DNA of 64,000 nt. Source: Mannheimia granulomatis (GTDB lineage Bacteria; Pseudomonadota; Gammaproteobacteria; Enterobacterales; Pasteurellaceae). Within the stretch, counting starts at the first letter, position 1, and every line of letters begins with the position of its first letter. The notes below the pieces were generated by a model. It was not told where the DNA came from. It was given only the letters and a program-made list of their open reading frames with translations, and did not search any database. Location of the stretch: NCBI RefSeq assembly GCF_011455695.1, contig NZ_CP015030.1, positions 2,214,481-2,278,480 of the forward strand. Reading direction: 5' to 3'. The position numbers and the translations under genes were made by a program. Positions 18,600 to 26,958 of the stretch are shown here, piece after piece.

Positions 18600-19535
18600 A
18601 TGACTCATTTAGATAGTGCAAAAGAAACATTAAGCCTTTATGCTCATCAAATTACTACCTTACATCATCGTTTATCCGAAGAGTTTAATGAAGCGGTCGA
18701 AATGATGTTAGCCTGCTCAGGGCGTGTGGTAGTAGGTGGTATCGGGAAGTCCGGATTAGTGGGGAAAAAAATAGTAGCAACCTTTGCTTCAACAGGAACG
18801 CCCAGTTTTTTCCTTCATCCGACAGAAGCCTTCCATGGTGATTTAGGAATGTTAAAGTCGATTGATATGGTGATTTTAATTTCCAACAGCGGTGAAACGG
18901 ATGACGTGAATAAACTGATTCCCAGTCTGAAAAATTTTGGTAATAAAATTATTGCCATGACAGGGAACCCGTACTCAACTCTTGGGCGAAATGCAGATGT
19001 GATTTTAAATATCGGTGTAGAACGTGAAGCCTGCCTGAATAATCTAGCTCCAACCAGCTCGACTTTAATGACAATGGCTCTTGGTGATGCGTTGGCGATC
19101 GCGTTAATGAAAGCCCGTGATTTCCGCCCTGAAGATTTTGCGCGTTTCCATCCTGGAGGTAGTCTTGGCCGCCGACTGCTGAATAGAGTCAAAGATGTGA
19201 TGGTGAGAAATTTACCGATAGCTCATCCAAATACCCTTTTTACCGAATGTTTGTCTGTGATGAACGAAGGACGAATGGGAGTGGCAGTTATTATGAAAGA
19301 TGAGAAATTAGAAGGAATTATTACCGATGGAGATATTCGCAGAACGCTTGCGAAATTTGGCGCTGATAGCCTCAGTAAAACCGCAGGTGAAATTATGACT
19401 CGTCATCCGAAAACCATTAATGATTCCGTATTCTTGGCAAAAGCGGAAGATTTAATGAAAGAATTAAAAATTCATTCACTAATTGCAGTGGATGATGATG
19501 GAAAAGTAACGGGACTAATTGAGTTTTCTAGTTAG
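18600..19535 (+). CDS. kdsD: D-arabinose-5-phosphate isomerase
   Basis: 311-residue enzyme converting D-ribulose-5-phosphate to D-arabinose-5-phosphate, the first step towards KDO of lipooligosaccharide. An N-terminal SIS domain (GIGKSGLVGKKI; SNSGETDDVNKLI) is followed by two CBS domains (about residues 200-311, DVMVRNLPIAHP and MTRHPKTIND). The start at 18600 (MTHLDSAKE) gives the usual length; the frame opens at a GTG at 18570, but that region is a USS-containing leader. No kdsC is next to it. GutQ is the only close alternative and is not indicated by context. Confidence 0.92.
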   Translation: MTHLDSAKETLSLYAHQITTLHHRLSEEFNEAVEMMLACSGRVVVGGIGKSGLVGKKIVATFASTGTPSFFLHPTEAFHGDLGMLKSIDMVILISNSGETDDVNKLIPSLKNFGNKIIAMTGNPYSTLGRNADVILNIGVEREACLNNLAPTSSTLMTMALGDALAIALMKARDFRPEDFARFHPGGSLGRRLLNRVKDVMVRNLPIAHPNTLFTECLSVMNEGRMGVAVIMKDEKLEGIITDGDIRRTLAKFGADSLSKTAGEIMTRHPKTINDSVFLAKAEDLMKELKIHSLIAVDDDGKVTGLIEFSS

Positions 19536-19560
19536 GGAATCTTGATTTTGCTATATATAA

Positions 19561-19597
19561 AAAAGACTGAGTTCGAAAATTTCGGCTCAGTCTTTTT
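19561..19597. terminator. Bidirectional terminator between kdsD and def
   Basis: AAAAGACTGAG (19561-19571) pairs with CTCAGTCTTTT (19586-19596). T tracts follow on both strands, so it serves both convergent genes. Confidence 0.85.
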
Positions 19598-19606
19598 ATG
19601 TTAAAA

Positions 19607-20119
19607 CTATTTTGCTCGAGCAATTTGTTTTTTCAGCTTTTGCATTTTCTCTTTAATGCGTTGGCGTTTAAGTGTAGAAATATGATCAACAAATAAAATT
19701 CCGTTTAAATGGTCAATTTCATGTTGGATACAAATAGCGAATAAGCCGTCTGCATCGAATACAATTTCTTCGCCTTCACGGTTGAGGGCTTTCACTTTCA
19801 ATTTTTCTTTGCGTGGTACTAAAGCACGATGTCCGGGGATGGATAAACAGCCCTCTTCAATACCGGTTTCGCCACAACTTTCTAAAATTTCAGGGTTGAT
19901 TAATACCACTTGGTTGGTTTTATCGCCTTCAATATCAATAGTGATTACTCGTTTTAATACGCCTACCTGTGGTGCAGCTAAGCCGATACCTTCATGTTCA
20001 TACATGGTTTCAAACATATCATCAATAAAACGATTTAATTCCTCATCTACCTGTGCTACAGGTTCACATACGGTAGATAACCCTTCATCTGGGTAGAGTA
20101 CAACATCTAATACTGCCAT
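19607..20119 (-). CDS. def: Peptide deformylase
   Basis: 170-residue metalloenzyme that removes the N-formyl group from new proteins. All three motifs are present: [18 protein letters not shown] (Cys91) and QHEIDHLNG (His133, Glu134, His137), which bind the catalytic metal. The length is usual for E. coli-type enzymes (169). Often def is followed by fmt; here its 3' neighbour is the convergent kdsD, so fmt is elsewhere. It is divergent from dprA. Confidence 0.96.
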   Translation of the reverse strand: MAVLDVVLYPDEGLSTVCEPVAQVDEELNRFIDDMFETMYEHEGIGLAAPQVGVLKRVITIDIEGDKTNQVVLINPEILESCGETGIEEGCLSIPGHRALVPRKEKLKVKALNREGEEIVFDADGLFAICIQHEIDHLNGILFVDHISTLKRQRIKEKMQKLKKQIARAK

Positions 20120-20208
20120 TTTTGTGATCTCTCTCGAAAAGTTTAAAAAATTCGTTTGGCTATTCTAAACCTTTTCTTATTATTAGGGAAATTTTGAGGA
20201 TGAAAAAA

Positions 20209-21387
20209 ATGGCATATCAGTATGATTTATTACGCTTATTGCAAGTTCCGCAGATTGGGCCGCAACGAATTGGCAGGTTATTGTCAGAGATCGATTTTAA
20301 GCAGTTTTGTGCTTATGATAAACATCAGCTTCGGCAAATCGGTTGGAATGAAAAGCAGATTCAGCGCTGGTTTCAGCCGGATCTAAATTGGATTGAGCAA
20401 GCATTTACTTGGGCTCAGCAGCCGAATCAGCATATTATTACGCTATTTGATGAGGAATATCCTTTTTTATTACGGCAAATTTCAACTGCTCCCCCCGTGT
20501 TATTTGTAAAAGGATGGGTGGAAAGTTTATCGCTACCACAAATTGCGATTGTCGGCAGTCGAGATTATTCCCCTTATGGGGAATATTGGGCAGCTAAATT
20601 TGCGACTGATTTAACCCAGAATCATCTTGTGGTGACAAGCGGTTTAGCAATAGGCATTGATGGTTTTGCTCATAAGCAAGTGGTAGCAGAAAAGGGCAAG
20701 ACTATTGCGGTTTTGGGAAGTGGATTAAATCAAATTTACCCGGCTCGTCATAAAAACTTAGCTGATCAGATGATAGATTTAGGTGGAGCATTAGTTTCGG
20801 AGTTTTCGCCGAATCAGCCGCCATTGGCAGAAAATTTCCCTCGTCGTAATCGGATTATCAGCGGTTTATCTATAGGGACGCTAGTGGTTGAAGCAACGGT
20901 AAATAGTGGCTCACTTATTACTGCTCGGTATGCGTTAGAGCAAGGTAGAGAGGTTTTTGCTATTCCAAATGCGATTCAAAATCCATATGCACAAGGCTGT
21001 CATAAATTAATTAAAGAGGGTGCTTTGTTAGTAGAATCTGTAGCGGATATTTTGGATGCAATAGCTTATCAACGACAACCACAGCAAGTTGCATTGTTTG
21101 AAGATGAAAAGTTTAAGGCGGTACAAGCGGTCAAAAAAACAGAAAATTTTGCAAAAACACCCTCGCCTTGCCAACAGTCTGAAAAGCAAACAAAATCAGT
21201 AAAAAATTTGCCAAATTTAACCGCTTGCCAGCAGCAGATTTATCAACAGCTGAGCTTAGAACCAATTCCTGTGGATAATTTAGCTAAAACACTGCAAATT
21301 CCCGTTGAAGCACTATTAGTAGAATTGTTAGGACTAGAATTAAGCGGGGTGATTAAACAGGTAAGTGGGGGGTATGTGATTGGTTAA
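20209..21387 (+). CDS. dprA: DNA processing protein DprA (Smf)
   Basis: 392-residue competence protein that binds incoming single-stranded DNA and loads RecA during natural transformation. The Rossmann-like core shows IVGSRDYSPYGEYWA, TSGLAIGIDGFAH, GSGLNQIYPARHKNL and FPRRNRIISGLS. A C-terminal winged-helix segment follows after a linker. The start at 20209 is chosen for GAGGA at 20196-20200; ATG 20200 is also possible. Its linker (about residues 303-340) is encoded by DNA holding two opposed USSs at 21123-21132 and 21219-21228, which is striking for a transformation gene. Confidence 0.94.
   Translation: MAYQYDLLRLLQVPQIGPQRIGRLLSEIDFKQFCAYDKHQLRQIGWNEKQIQRWFQPDLNWIEQAFTWAQQPNQHIITLFDEEYPFLLRQISTAPPVLFVKGWVESLSLPQIAIVGSRDYSPYGEYWAAKFATDLTQNHLVVTSGLAIGIDGFAHKQVVAEKGKTIAVLGSGLNQIYPARHKNLADQMIDLGGALVSEFSPNQPPLAENFPRRNRIISGLSIGTLVVEATVNSGSLITARYALEQGREVFAIPNAIQNPYAQGCHKLIKEGALLVESVADILDAIAYQRQPQQVALFEDEKFKAVQAVKKTENFAKTPSPCQQSEKQTKSVKNLPNLTACQQQIYQQLSLEPIPVDNLAKTLQIPVEALLVELLGLELSGVIKQVSGGYVIG
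21123..21228. repeat. Opposed USS pair inside dprA
   Basis: ACAAGCGGTC (21123-21132) and AACCGCTTGC (21219-21228) lie within the coding region, each with A/T-rich extension (AAAATTTTGCAAAAAC; AAAAAATTTGCCAAATT). They encode a low-complexity Lys/Gln/Thr linker between the Rossmann core and the winged helix. Confidence 0.85.
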
Positions 21388-21509
21388 GACTAAAAATGAA
21401 ATAAATTTAGAGAAATTGTAGAAAATATCGTGGCAACTTTATCAGAAAATGATAGAATTTAACGCTTTAAAAATAAATTTCCGATTTTTTATTCATTTTT
21501 AGGTTATAT

Positions 21510-21923
21510 ATGGCTACTGAGATTAAAACAAAAATCCCTGAACAAGTTGAGCAAAAAGGGGAGAAAAGTAAAGGTGTGAATACGGCATTATGGTTGGTGG
21601 CAGTAATATTATTGGTTGTCGCTGCGGTAGGTAATGCCTATTTTGCATCTCATTTTTCATTAGTTGTTCGAGTGCTATTATTAGTGGTTGTATTAGTTAG
21701 TGCTGTGGCGCTGGCAGCAATCACAAATCAAGGTCAAAAAGCAATTCATTTTATCAAAGAGTCTCGTTCCGAGTTGCGTAAAATTATTTGGCCGACTCGT
21801 CCTGAAGCGACACAAACCACACTGATTGTGCTTGCAGTATGTGCGGTAGTGTCATTAGTGTTATGGGGCATTGACTCAATTATCGTGGCATTAATTACAT
21901 TTTTAACAAGTTTAAGGTTCTAA
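21510..21923 (+). CDS. secE: Preprotein translocase subunit SecE
   Basis: 137-residue inner-membrane subunit of SecYEG. Three hydrophobic segments (about 26-44, 51-70 and 104-130), as in E. coli, and the signature [21 protein letters not shown] just ahead of the last membrane helix. It is immediately followed by nusG (1-base gap), the conserved order. A possible promoter upstream is TAGAAT at 21454-21459, whose following bases resemble those of the rplK promoter, but the -35 is poor. Confidence 0.95.
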   Translation: MATEIKTKIPEQVEQKGEKSKGVNTALWLVAVILLVVAAVGNAYFASHFSLVVRVLLLVVVLVSAVALAAITNQGQKAIHFIKESRSELRKIIWPTRPEATQTTLIVLAVCAVVSLVLWGIDSIIVALITFLTSLRF

Positions 21924-21924
21924 A

Positions 21925-22488
21925 ATGAGTGAAGTAGAAGTGAAAGAAACCACGTCAAAGCGTTGGTATGTATTACAAGCATTTTCAGGTTTTGAAAACC
22001 GTGTGGCGGTAACATTACGCGAATACATTAAACTTCACAAAATGGAAGAGCAATTTGGTGAAGTTTTGGTACCAACCGAAGAAGTGGTTGAAAATGTAGG
22101 TGGAAAACGTCGCAAAACTGAGCGTAAATTCTTCCCGGGCTATGTATTAGTTGAGATGGAAATGAACGATGATACTTGGCACTTAGTGAAAAGCGTACCG
22201 CGTGTAATGGGTTTTATCGGTGGTACAGCAGACCGCCCGGCACCAATTACTAAACGTGAAGCAGATCGTATTTTAAACCGTGTTCAAGAAACGGCAGAAA
22301 AACCACGTCACAGAAAAGAATTCCAGCCGGGCGAAAGTATTCGTGTAACGGAAGGACCATTTGCAGACTTTACTGGTACTGTTGAGGAAGTGGATTACGA
22401 AAAAGGTCGTTTAAAAGTATCTGTTTCTATCTTTGGTCGTGCTACACCGGTTGAGCTTGAATTCGGACAGGTTGAAAAGCACAGCTAA
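21925..22488 (+). CDS. nusG: Transcription termination/antitermination factor NusG
   Basis: 187-residue factor that couples RNA polymerase to Rho and the ribosome. N-terminal NGN domain begins [17 protein letters not shown] and contains [14 protein letters not shown]; a C-terminal KOW domain has [21 protein letters not shown]. The length is usual (E. coli 181). It is co-transcribed with secE. A USS pair (22498-22551) after the stop probably helps separate it from rplK. Confidence 0.97.
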   Translation: MSEVEVKETTSKRWYVLQAFSGFENRVAVTLREYIKLHKMEEQFGEVLVPTEEVVENVGGKRRKTERKFFPGYVLVEMEMNDDTWHLVKSVPRVMGFIGGTADRPAPITKREADRILNRVQETAEKPRHRKEFQPGESIRVTEGPFADFTGTVEEVDYEKGRLKVSVSIFGRATPVELEFGQVEKHS

Positions 22489-22497
22489 TCTTCCAGT

Positions 22498-22551
22498 AAG
22501 CGGTTGTTTTTATAGGTTTTTTTGCAAAAAAGAGTAAAGAAATAACCGCTT
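22498..22551 (+). repeat. Inverted USS pair after nusG
   Basis: AAGCGGTT (22498-22505) faces AACCGCTT (22544-22551), an 8-bp pairing with a 38-base A/T-rich loop. The first copy lacks the leading AC of the uptake core. Confidence 0.7.
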
Positions 22552-22585
22552 GTAAAGAGTTTATTTAAGCAAAATAAAGTTTTGC

Positions 22586-22614
22586 TTGAAAAATAGTCGT
22601 GATTTCGTTAGAAT
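22586..22614 (+). promoter_or_regulatory. Promoter of rplKA
   Basis: TTGAAA (22586-22591), a 17-base spacer, then TAGAAT (22609-22614). The bases after the -10, TTGCGACCT, recur after the rplJ -10 (23889-23897) and in modified form at rpoB (27611-27618). It lies 99 bases upstream of rplK. Confidence 0.75.
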
Positions 22615-22624
22615 TTGCGACCTA

Positions 22625-22656
22625 CTACGAGCCAGTCTACTGACTCGTATTTTTTA
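22625..22656 (+). terminator. Terminator-like hairpin in the rplK leader
   Basis: TACGAGcCAG (22625-22634) pairs with CTGaCTCGTA (22640-22649) with one mismatch, followed at once by six or more T. It starts only a few bases after the expected transcription start, so it looks like an attenuator rather than the end of nusG. Confidence 0.6.
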
Positions 22657-22663
22657 TGTAACA

Positions 22664-22695
22664 GGGGAGCCAGTGTTTGCTGGCGTTATTACCCA
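22664..22695 (+). promoter_or_regulatory. Candidate L1 operator in the rplK leader
   Basis: GCCAG (22669-22673) and CTGGC (22680-22684) form a short stem inside an outer GGGG...ACCCA pairing (22664-22667 with 22691-22695). Established knowledge: ribosomal protein L1 represses rplKA translation by binding a leader structure that mimics its 23S site. This position and shape fit, but I assign it from memory of the family rather than by alignment. Confidence 0.5.
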
Positions 22696-22712
22696 TTTAG
22701 AGGAAATCAAAA

Positions 22713-23141
22713 ATGGCAAAAAAAGTCCAAGCCTACGTTAAACTGCAAGTTGCAGCAGGTATGGCTAACCCATCACCACCGGTTGGTCCTGCATTAGGTC
22801 AACAAGGTGTTAACATCATGGAATTCTGTAAAGCATTCAACGCTCGTACTGAGAGCTTAGAAAAAGGTTTACCAATCCCTGTTGTTATTACAGTTTATGC
22901 TGATAAATCATTTACTTTCGTAACGAAAACTCCACCGGCAGCAGTATTATTGAAAAAAGCTGTAGGTATCAAATCTGGTTCTGGTAAACCGAACAAAGAT
23001 AAAGTGGGTACAGTAACTCAAGAGCAAATCCGTCAAATCGCTGAAACTAAAGCAGCAGATATGACAGGTGCGACTATCGAAACCAAAATGAAATCAATCG
23101 CTGGTACAGCTCGCTCAATGGGCTTAATCGTAGAGGAATAA
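22713..23141 (+). CDS. rplK: 50S ribosomal protein L11
   Basis: 142-residue L11, a component of the GTPase-associated region of the 50S subunit, with 23S helices 43-44. N-terminal domain [20 protein letters not shown] with the Pro-rich [20 protein letters not shown] linker and C-terminal RNA-binding domain ending SMGLIVEE. The length is identical to E. coli L11. AGAGGA precedes the ATG. rplA follows after 4 bases; the pair is probably under L1 autoregulation. Confidence 0.98.
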   Translation: MAKKVQAYVKLQVAAGMANPSPPVGPALGQQGVNIMEFCKAFNARTESLEKGLPIPVVITVYADKSFTFVTKTPPAAVLLKKAVGIKSGSGKPNKDKVGTVTQEQIRQIAETKAADMTGATIETKMKSIAGTARSMGLIVEE

Positions 23142-23145
23142 TACA

Positions 23146-23835
23146 ATGGCTAAATTGACTAAAAAAATGAAAGCAATTAAAGCTGGCGTAGATTCTACTA
23201 AAGCTTACGAAATTAATGAAGCAATCGCGGTATTAAAACAATTTGCAACAGCTAAATTCGTTGAAAGCGTGGATGTTGCAGTAAACTTAGGTATCGATGC
23301 TCGTAAATCTGACCAAAACGTACGTGGTGCAACTGTATTACCACACGGTACAGGTCGTACAGCGCGTGTTGCTGTGTTTACACAAGGTGCAAACGCAGAA
23401 GCTGCTAAAGCAGCTGGTGCTGATTTAGTTGGTATGGAAGACTTAGCTGAATTAGTGAAAAAAGGCGAAATGAACTTTGATGTTGTTATCGCTTCACCAG
23501 ATGCAATGCGTGTTGTTGGTCAGTTAGGTCAAGTATTAGGTCCACGTGGCTTAATGCCAAACCCGAAAGTGGGTACTGTAACGCCAAACGTTGCTGAAGC
23601 AGTTAAAAATGCAAAATCAGGTCAGATTCGTTACCGTAACGACAAAAATGGTATTATCCATACTACTATCGGTAAAGCAGATTTCTCACCTGAGCAATTA
23701 AAAGAAAACCTACAAGCGTTGTTAGCTGCTTTAACTAAAGCTAAACCAACAACAGCTAAAGGTATCTTCATTAAGAAAGTAAGCATCTCTACAACAATGG
23801 GTGCTGGTGTTGCAGTTGATCAAGCTTCACTTTAA
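23146..23835 (+). CDS. rplA: 50S ribosomal protein L1
   Basis: 229-residue L1 of the ribosomal stalk at the E-site side, also translational repressor of the rplKA message. It has the family segment [21 protein letters not shown] and two-domain architecture. The length is as in E. coli (234) and H. influenzae (229). It is co-transcribed with rplK. The rplJ promoter lies 25 bases past its stop. Confidence 0.98.
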   Translation: MAKLTKKMKAIKAGVDSTKAYEINEAIAVLKQFATAKFVESVDVAVNLGIDARKSDQNVRGATVLPHGTGRTARVAVFTQGANAEAAKAAGADLVGMEDLAELVKKGEMNFDVVIASPDAMRVVGQLGQVLGPRGLMPNPKVGTVTPNVAEAVKNAKSGQIRYRNDKNGIIHTTIGKADFSPEQLKENLQALLAALTKAKPTTAKGIFIKKVSISTTMGAGVAVDQASL

Positions 23836-23859
23836 TTTCTGATAGATAGAAGTTAAAAC

Positions 23860-23888
23860 TTTACAGGGTCGCAAGTTATCTGTATAAT
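23860..23888 (+). promoter_or_regulatory. Promoter of rplJL
   Basis: TTTACA (23860-23865), a 17-base spacer, then TATAAT (23883-23888), close to sigma-70 consensus. The bases TTGCGACCT that follow are identical to those after the rplK -10. GGTCGCAA (23867-23874) and TTGCGACC (23889-23896) form an inverted repeat around the -10. Confidence 0.8.
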
Positions 23889-23897
23889 TTGCGACCT

Positions 23898-24123
23898 TAA
23901 CTTGCGAGAGCAAGCTGATGGTGCTTAGCCTATCTAAGCCCCGTCTAAGACTGTAGGGGTGAAAACTTAATTATCCTACATAGATGGTGAACAGACAGAA
24001 TTTTCTGCTTCTGTACACCTTAGGCTCAGAAGATTACAGCTTGTACTAAAACAAGCGGTGATATTTTTGGGATTTTTTGTAAATTCTGCTTGAAAAAGCA
24101 GAGTGTATCAGGAGCTAAAACCA
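23898..24123 (+). promoter_or_regulatory. rplJ leader with likely L10/L7-L12 autoregulatory structure
   Basis: A 226-base leader with no ORF. It holds GCTTAGCCTATCTAAGCC and GTCTAAGACTG, typical of the L10 leader in which L10-(L7/L12)4 binds a structure resembling its 23S site. A GAAA-capped hairpin, TCTGCTT/AAGCAGA (24085-24102), sits just ahead of the rplJ ribosome site GGAG (24111-24114) and could control access to it. A covariance-model search for the L10 leader would settle the boundaries. Confidence 0.65.
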
Positions 24124-24615
24124 ATGGCATTAAATCTTCAAGACAAACAAGCGATTGTTGCTGAAGTAAACGAAGCTGCCAAAGGTGCACTTTCAGCTGT
24201 TGTTGCGGATTCTCGCGGTGTAACAGTTGAAAAAATGACTGAGTTACGTAAAGCAGCTCGCGAAGCTGGTGTGACAATGCAAGTTGTACGTAATACATTA
24301 TTACGTCGTGCAGTTGAAGGCACAGAATTCGAGTGCTTAACAGATACGTTTACTGGTCCAACTCTTATCGCATTCTCAAATGAACACCCAGGTGCAGCAG
24401 CACGTTTGTTCACTGAATTTGCGAAAACAAACAAAGAGTTTGAACTTAAAGGTGCAGCCTTTGAAGGTAAAAGACAAGATGTTGCATTCTTAGCAACATT
24501 ACCGACTTACGAAGAAGCAATTGCACGTTTAATGGGCACAATGAAAGAAGCTGCGGCAGGCAAACTTGTTCGCACTCTTGCAGCATTACGCGACCAAATG
24601 GAAGCTGCGGCTTAA
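24124..24615 (+). CDS. rplJ: 50S ribosomal protein L10
   Basis: 163-residue L10, the base of the L7/L12 stalk. It begins [21 protein letters not shown], with [20 protein letters not shown] as in E. coli (165). The start at 24124 is set by GGAG at 24111-24114 and homology; an in-frame ATG at 24103 lies in the leader hairpin. The C-terminal helix [10 protein letters not shown] binds L7/L12, encoded next. Confidence 0.97.
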   Translation: MALNLQDKQAIVAEVNEAAKGALSAVVADSRGVTVEKMTELRKAAREAGVTMQVVRNTLLRRAVEGTEFECLTDTFTGPTLIAFSNEHPGAAARLFTEFAKTNKEFELKGAAFEGKRQDVAFLATLPTYEEAIARLMGTMKEAAAGKLVRTLAALRDQMEAAA

Positions 24616-24670
24616 TTTTAGCGGTACTTCTTTATTCGTTTAACTTTATTTATTTTAGGAATCGATTGTT

Positions 24671-25036
24671 ATGTCATTAACTAACGAACAAATCATTGAA
24701 GCGATTGCTTCTAAATCAGTATCAGAAATCGTTGAATTAATCACAGCGATGGAAGAAAAATTCGGCGTTTCAGCAGCGGCAGCAGTTGCAGCAGCAGCTC
24801 CAGCAGCAGCGGCAGCAGAAGAGAAAACTGAATTTGATGTAGTATTAGCAGAAGCTGGTGCAAACAAAGTTGCAGTAATCAAAGCAGTACGTGGTGCAAC
24901 AGGTTTAGGCTTAAAAGAAGCTAAAGACTTAGTTGAATCTGCTCCAGCAGCATTAAAAGAAGGCATCTCTAAAGCAGAAGCTGAAGCACTTAAGAAAGAA
25001 TTAGAAGAAGCTGGTGCAAAAGTAGAAATCAAATAA
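24671..25036 (+). CDS. rplL: 50S ribosomal protein L7/L12
   Basis: 121-residue stalk protein. The N-terminal dimerisation domain is followed by an Ala-rich hinge ([14 protein letters not shown]) and a C-terminal factor-binding domain with [20 protein letters not shown]. The length matches E. coli (121). It is followed by a strong terminator, so rpoBC is transcribed separately here, consistent with its own promoter at 27582-27610. Confidence 0.98.
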   Translation: MSLTNEQIIEAIASKSVSEIVELITAMEEKFGVSAAAAVAAAAPAAAAAEEKTEFDVVLAEAGANKVAVIKAVRGATGLGLKEAKDLVESAPAALKEGISKAEAEALKKELEEAGAKVEIK

Positions 25037-25070
25037 TTTTTGATTTAACTTTTCCCGAACTTCAAGTTCA

Positions 25071-25107
25071 ACAAACCCCGATGGAAACATCGGGGTTTTG
25101 TTTTTTT
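25071..25107 (+). terminator. Terminator after rplL
   Basis: AACCCCGATG, a GAAA loop, CATCGGGGTT and a T tract (25101-25107). In E. coli this point is a partial attenuator within one operon; here it looks like a full terminator. Confidence 0.9.
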
Positions 25108-25160
25108 GCAAGCGGTCGAATTTGGAGTATTTTTTGCAGAAAGCGGTTATAAACGATATA

Positions 25161-25234
25161 GGGGCGAAAGATGTTTCGTCTCTACAATTTGCCAGCACTA
25201 TGTTGCAAAAAATTGAAGAAAAATCACTGCTTGT
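25161..25234 (+). repeat. Direct repeat copy A flanking fic
   Basis: This 74-base segment runs from GGGGCGAAAGATGTTTC to AAATCACTGCTTGT and matches copy B at 26410-26484 with about eight mismatches and one 1-base indel. Part of it (TTGCAAAAAATTGAAGAAAAATCAC) is exactly the same in both copies. It overlaps the open frame ahead of the chosen fic start but is probably non-coding. Confidence 0.85.
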
Positions 25235-25250
25235 GATGAGATTTTTAAAG

Positions 25251-26360
25251 ATGAGTGTTTGGGATCCTAAACGAGCTTACAACAATTTACCCGCATTGCC
25301 GCCGCAAGAGGAATTAGAAACCAAAGCTATTTTAAAGCAAACGATTAGTGCAAGAGCTGCACTGGCGGAATTAAAACAAGCTGCTGAGCTTATACCAAAT
25401 CAATCTATGTTGATTAATACGCTTCCGATTATGGAAGCGCGAGCAAGCAGTGAAATTGAAAATATTGTTACTACCACAGATAAAATTTTTCAGTCACTAC
25501 AATTAGATAGTGATGTGCAAGATTCTGCAACCAAAGAAGCTCTACAATATAGAAGTGCATTATTTCTAGGCTATGAAAGTTTAAAAAATCGACAATTCAG
25601 CACTCAAACAGCCATTCTTGTTTGTAGCGAAATTAAAGGAAGGGAAATGGATATTCGCAAAATAACGGGAACTGCTTTACGTAATGGAGCCAATGGTGAG
25701 GTGATTTATACTCCACCTGAAGGTGAGCAAATTATTCGAGCTAAATTAGCTAATTGGGAAAACTTTATTCATTATAGTGATGATTTAGATCCGCTGATTA
25801 TTCTTGCGGTTGCTCATTACCAATTCGAAGCCATTCACCCGTTTATTGACGGTAATGGCAGAACAGGGCGTATTTTAAATAGTTTATTACTGATTGAAAA
25901 AGGTTTGCTACATCTGCCGATTTTGTATTTAAGTCGCTATATTATTGAAAATAAAGCGGATTACTATCGCTTATTATTGGAAGTAACGGCACAGCAAAAT
26001 TGGCAAGACTGGATTATTTATATTTTAAAAGGCATTGAAGAAACGGCAAAGTGGACGATTGCTAAAATTGAAGCAATAAAAGCATTAGCGAGAGATACAC
26101 AGCATTATATCCAAGGTGCTTTACCCCAGATTTACAGCAGAGAATTGGTCGATTTATTATTTGAGCAACCCTATACACGCATTACTAATTTAGAAAAAGC
26201 AGGCATTGCTAAACGCCAAACAGCATCGAAATATTTAAAAGAATTGTGTGATGTTGGGGTGTTGCGGGAAATCTCTGTTGGTCGGGATAAATTATTTATT
26301 CACCCTAAATTAATGGAGTTATTAAGAGGGGATGGTAATCTCTTTACGCCGTATAGTTAA
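25251..26360 (+). CDS. Fic-domain protein (class II AMPylase)
   Basis: 369-residue Fic protein. The catalytic loop is [12 protein letters not shown] (residues 196-207), a perfect Fic core with active His196. An N-terminal inhibitory helix motif SSEIEN (S66xxxE70N71) marks a self-inhibited class II enzyme, which keeps ATP from binding productively until released. N-terminal [18 protein letters not shown] and a C-terminal winged helix ([21 protein letters not shown]) are typical of the widespread Fic-wHTH group. The start at 25251 is chosen by homology; 25236 and 25200 are also ATGs in frame. It lies between rplL and rpoB, flanked by a direct repeat. The target protein is unknown. Confidence 0.9.
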   Translation: MSVWDPKRAYNNLPALPPQEELETKAILKQTISARAALAELKQAAELIPNQSMLINTLPIMEARASSEIENIVTTTDKIFQSLQLDSDVQDSATKEALQYRSALFLGYESLKNRQFSTQTAILVCSEIKGREMDIRKITGTALRNGANGEVIYTPPEGEQIIRAKLANWENFIHYSDDLDPLIILAVAHYQFEAIHPFIDGNGRTGRILNSLLLIEKGLLHLPILYLSRYIIENKADYYRLLLEVTAQQNWQDWIIYILKGIEETAKWTIAKIEAIKALARDTQHYIQGALPQIYSRELVDLLFEQPYTRITNLEKAGIAKRQTASKYLKELCDVGVLREISVGRDKLFIHPKLMELLRGDGNLFTPYS

Positions 26361-26373
26361 GTGTATATTGTGG

Positions 26374-26397
26374 GGGTAAAATATTTTTGCCCTTTTT
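26374..26397 (+). terminator. Terminator after fic
   Basis: GGGTAAAA (26374-26381), a 3-base loop, TTTTGCCC (26385-26392) and five T. It lies 13 bases after the fic stop. Confidence 0.75.
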
Positions 26398-26409
26398 GAT
26401 ATTTGAATT

Positions 26410-26484
26410 GGGGAGAAAGATGTTTCACCCCTACAGTTTACCAATCACTATTTTGCAAAAAATTGAAGAAAAATCACCGCTTGT
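26410..26484 (+). repeat. Direct repeat copy B flanking fic
   Basis: 75 bases beginning GGGGAGAAAGATGTTTC and ending AAATCACCGCTTGT, matching copy A (25161-25234). Copy B retains an intact reverse USS core (ACCGCTTGT), where copy A has ACTGCTTGT. It lies between the fic terminator and the end of the convergent XRE gene. Confidence 0.85.
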
Positions 26485-26488
26485 TTTT

Positions 26489-26749
26489 TTATTTTTGAAT
26501 CAAATCTTCCACTGAATAGTCGTTTTTCAGTAGGTCAATTAGGCTGACGTTTAGGGCGTCGGCTATTTTCCCCATTGCATCAATTGAGATGGCTCGTTTT
26601 CCTCTTTCTACATCACTGATATAAGCTCGGCTGAGTTCAGCATCAAAAGCTAATGCCTCTTGAGAAATATCCTTTAGTCGGCGGATTTTTCTAAGATTAT
26701 TGGCAAAAGTATGGCGAATCGGGTGGCTGGTTAATGTTTCATTTTTCAT
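26489..26749 (-). CDS. XRE-family transcriptional regulator
   Basis: 86-residue protein that is almost entirely one HTH_XRE domain (NLRKIRRLKDISQEALAFDAELSRAYISDVERGKRAISID), a size typical of phage-type repressors and restriction controller (C) proteins. AAGAG lies ahead of the ATG. It is convergent with fic and divergent from a lipoprotein gene; two palindromes in the divergent gap (26806-26819, 26883-26900) are candidate operators. No restriction gene is nearby, so a C-protein role is not supported by context. Confidence 0.88.
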   Translation of the reverse strand: MKNETLTSHPIRHTFANNLRKIRRLKDISQEALAFDAELSRAYISDVERGKRAISIDAMGKIADALNVSLIDLLKNDYSVEDLIQK

Positions 26750-26805
26750 TCTCTTAGTATTATTGTTAGTCGGCTATTCGGCAATAATTCAAGAGATACA
26801 AAATA

Positions 26806-26819
26806 TAAACTATAGTTTA
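26806..26819. promoter_or_regulatory. 14-bp palindrome, candidate XRE operator
   Basis: TAAACTATAGTTTA is a perfect palindrome 57 bases upstream of the XRE start. The central ACTATAGT resembles controller-protein boxes (ACT...AGT symmetry). Autoregulation is inferred. Confidence 0.45.
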
Positions 26820-26882
26820 CATAACTTGTTTTTTAGACTAAGATATGAAATCGAAAATTGATTTTAAAATAATCAATTTTTC

Positions 26883-26900
26883 AAGGGAGTATACTCCCTT
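26883..26900. promoter_or_regulatory. 18-bp perfect palindrome upstream of lipoprotein gene
   Basis: AAGGGAGTATACTCCCTT reads the same on both strands and lies 59 bases upstream of the lipoprotein start. With no loop it is more likely a protein-binding site than a hairpin. An A/T hairpin (GAAAATTGATT/AATCAATTTT, 26853-26880) lies just before it. Confidence 0.5.
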
Positions 26901-26958
26901 TACTTCCTATTGACACAGGAAATAAAGCAATATTGCTTAACTTTAGTAAGGAATCATA

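Noticed and set aside
25251..26749. fic plus XRE gene as a toxin-antitoxin pair
   Set aside because: They are convergent rather than co-transcribed, and the Fic protein carries its own inhibitory motif.
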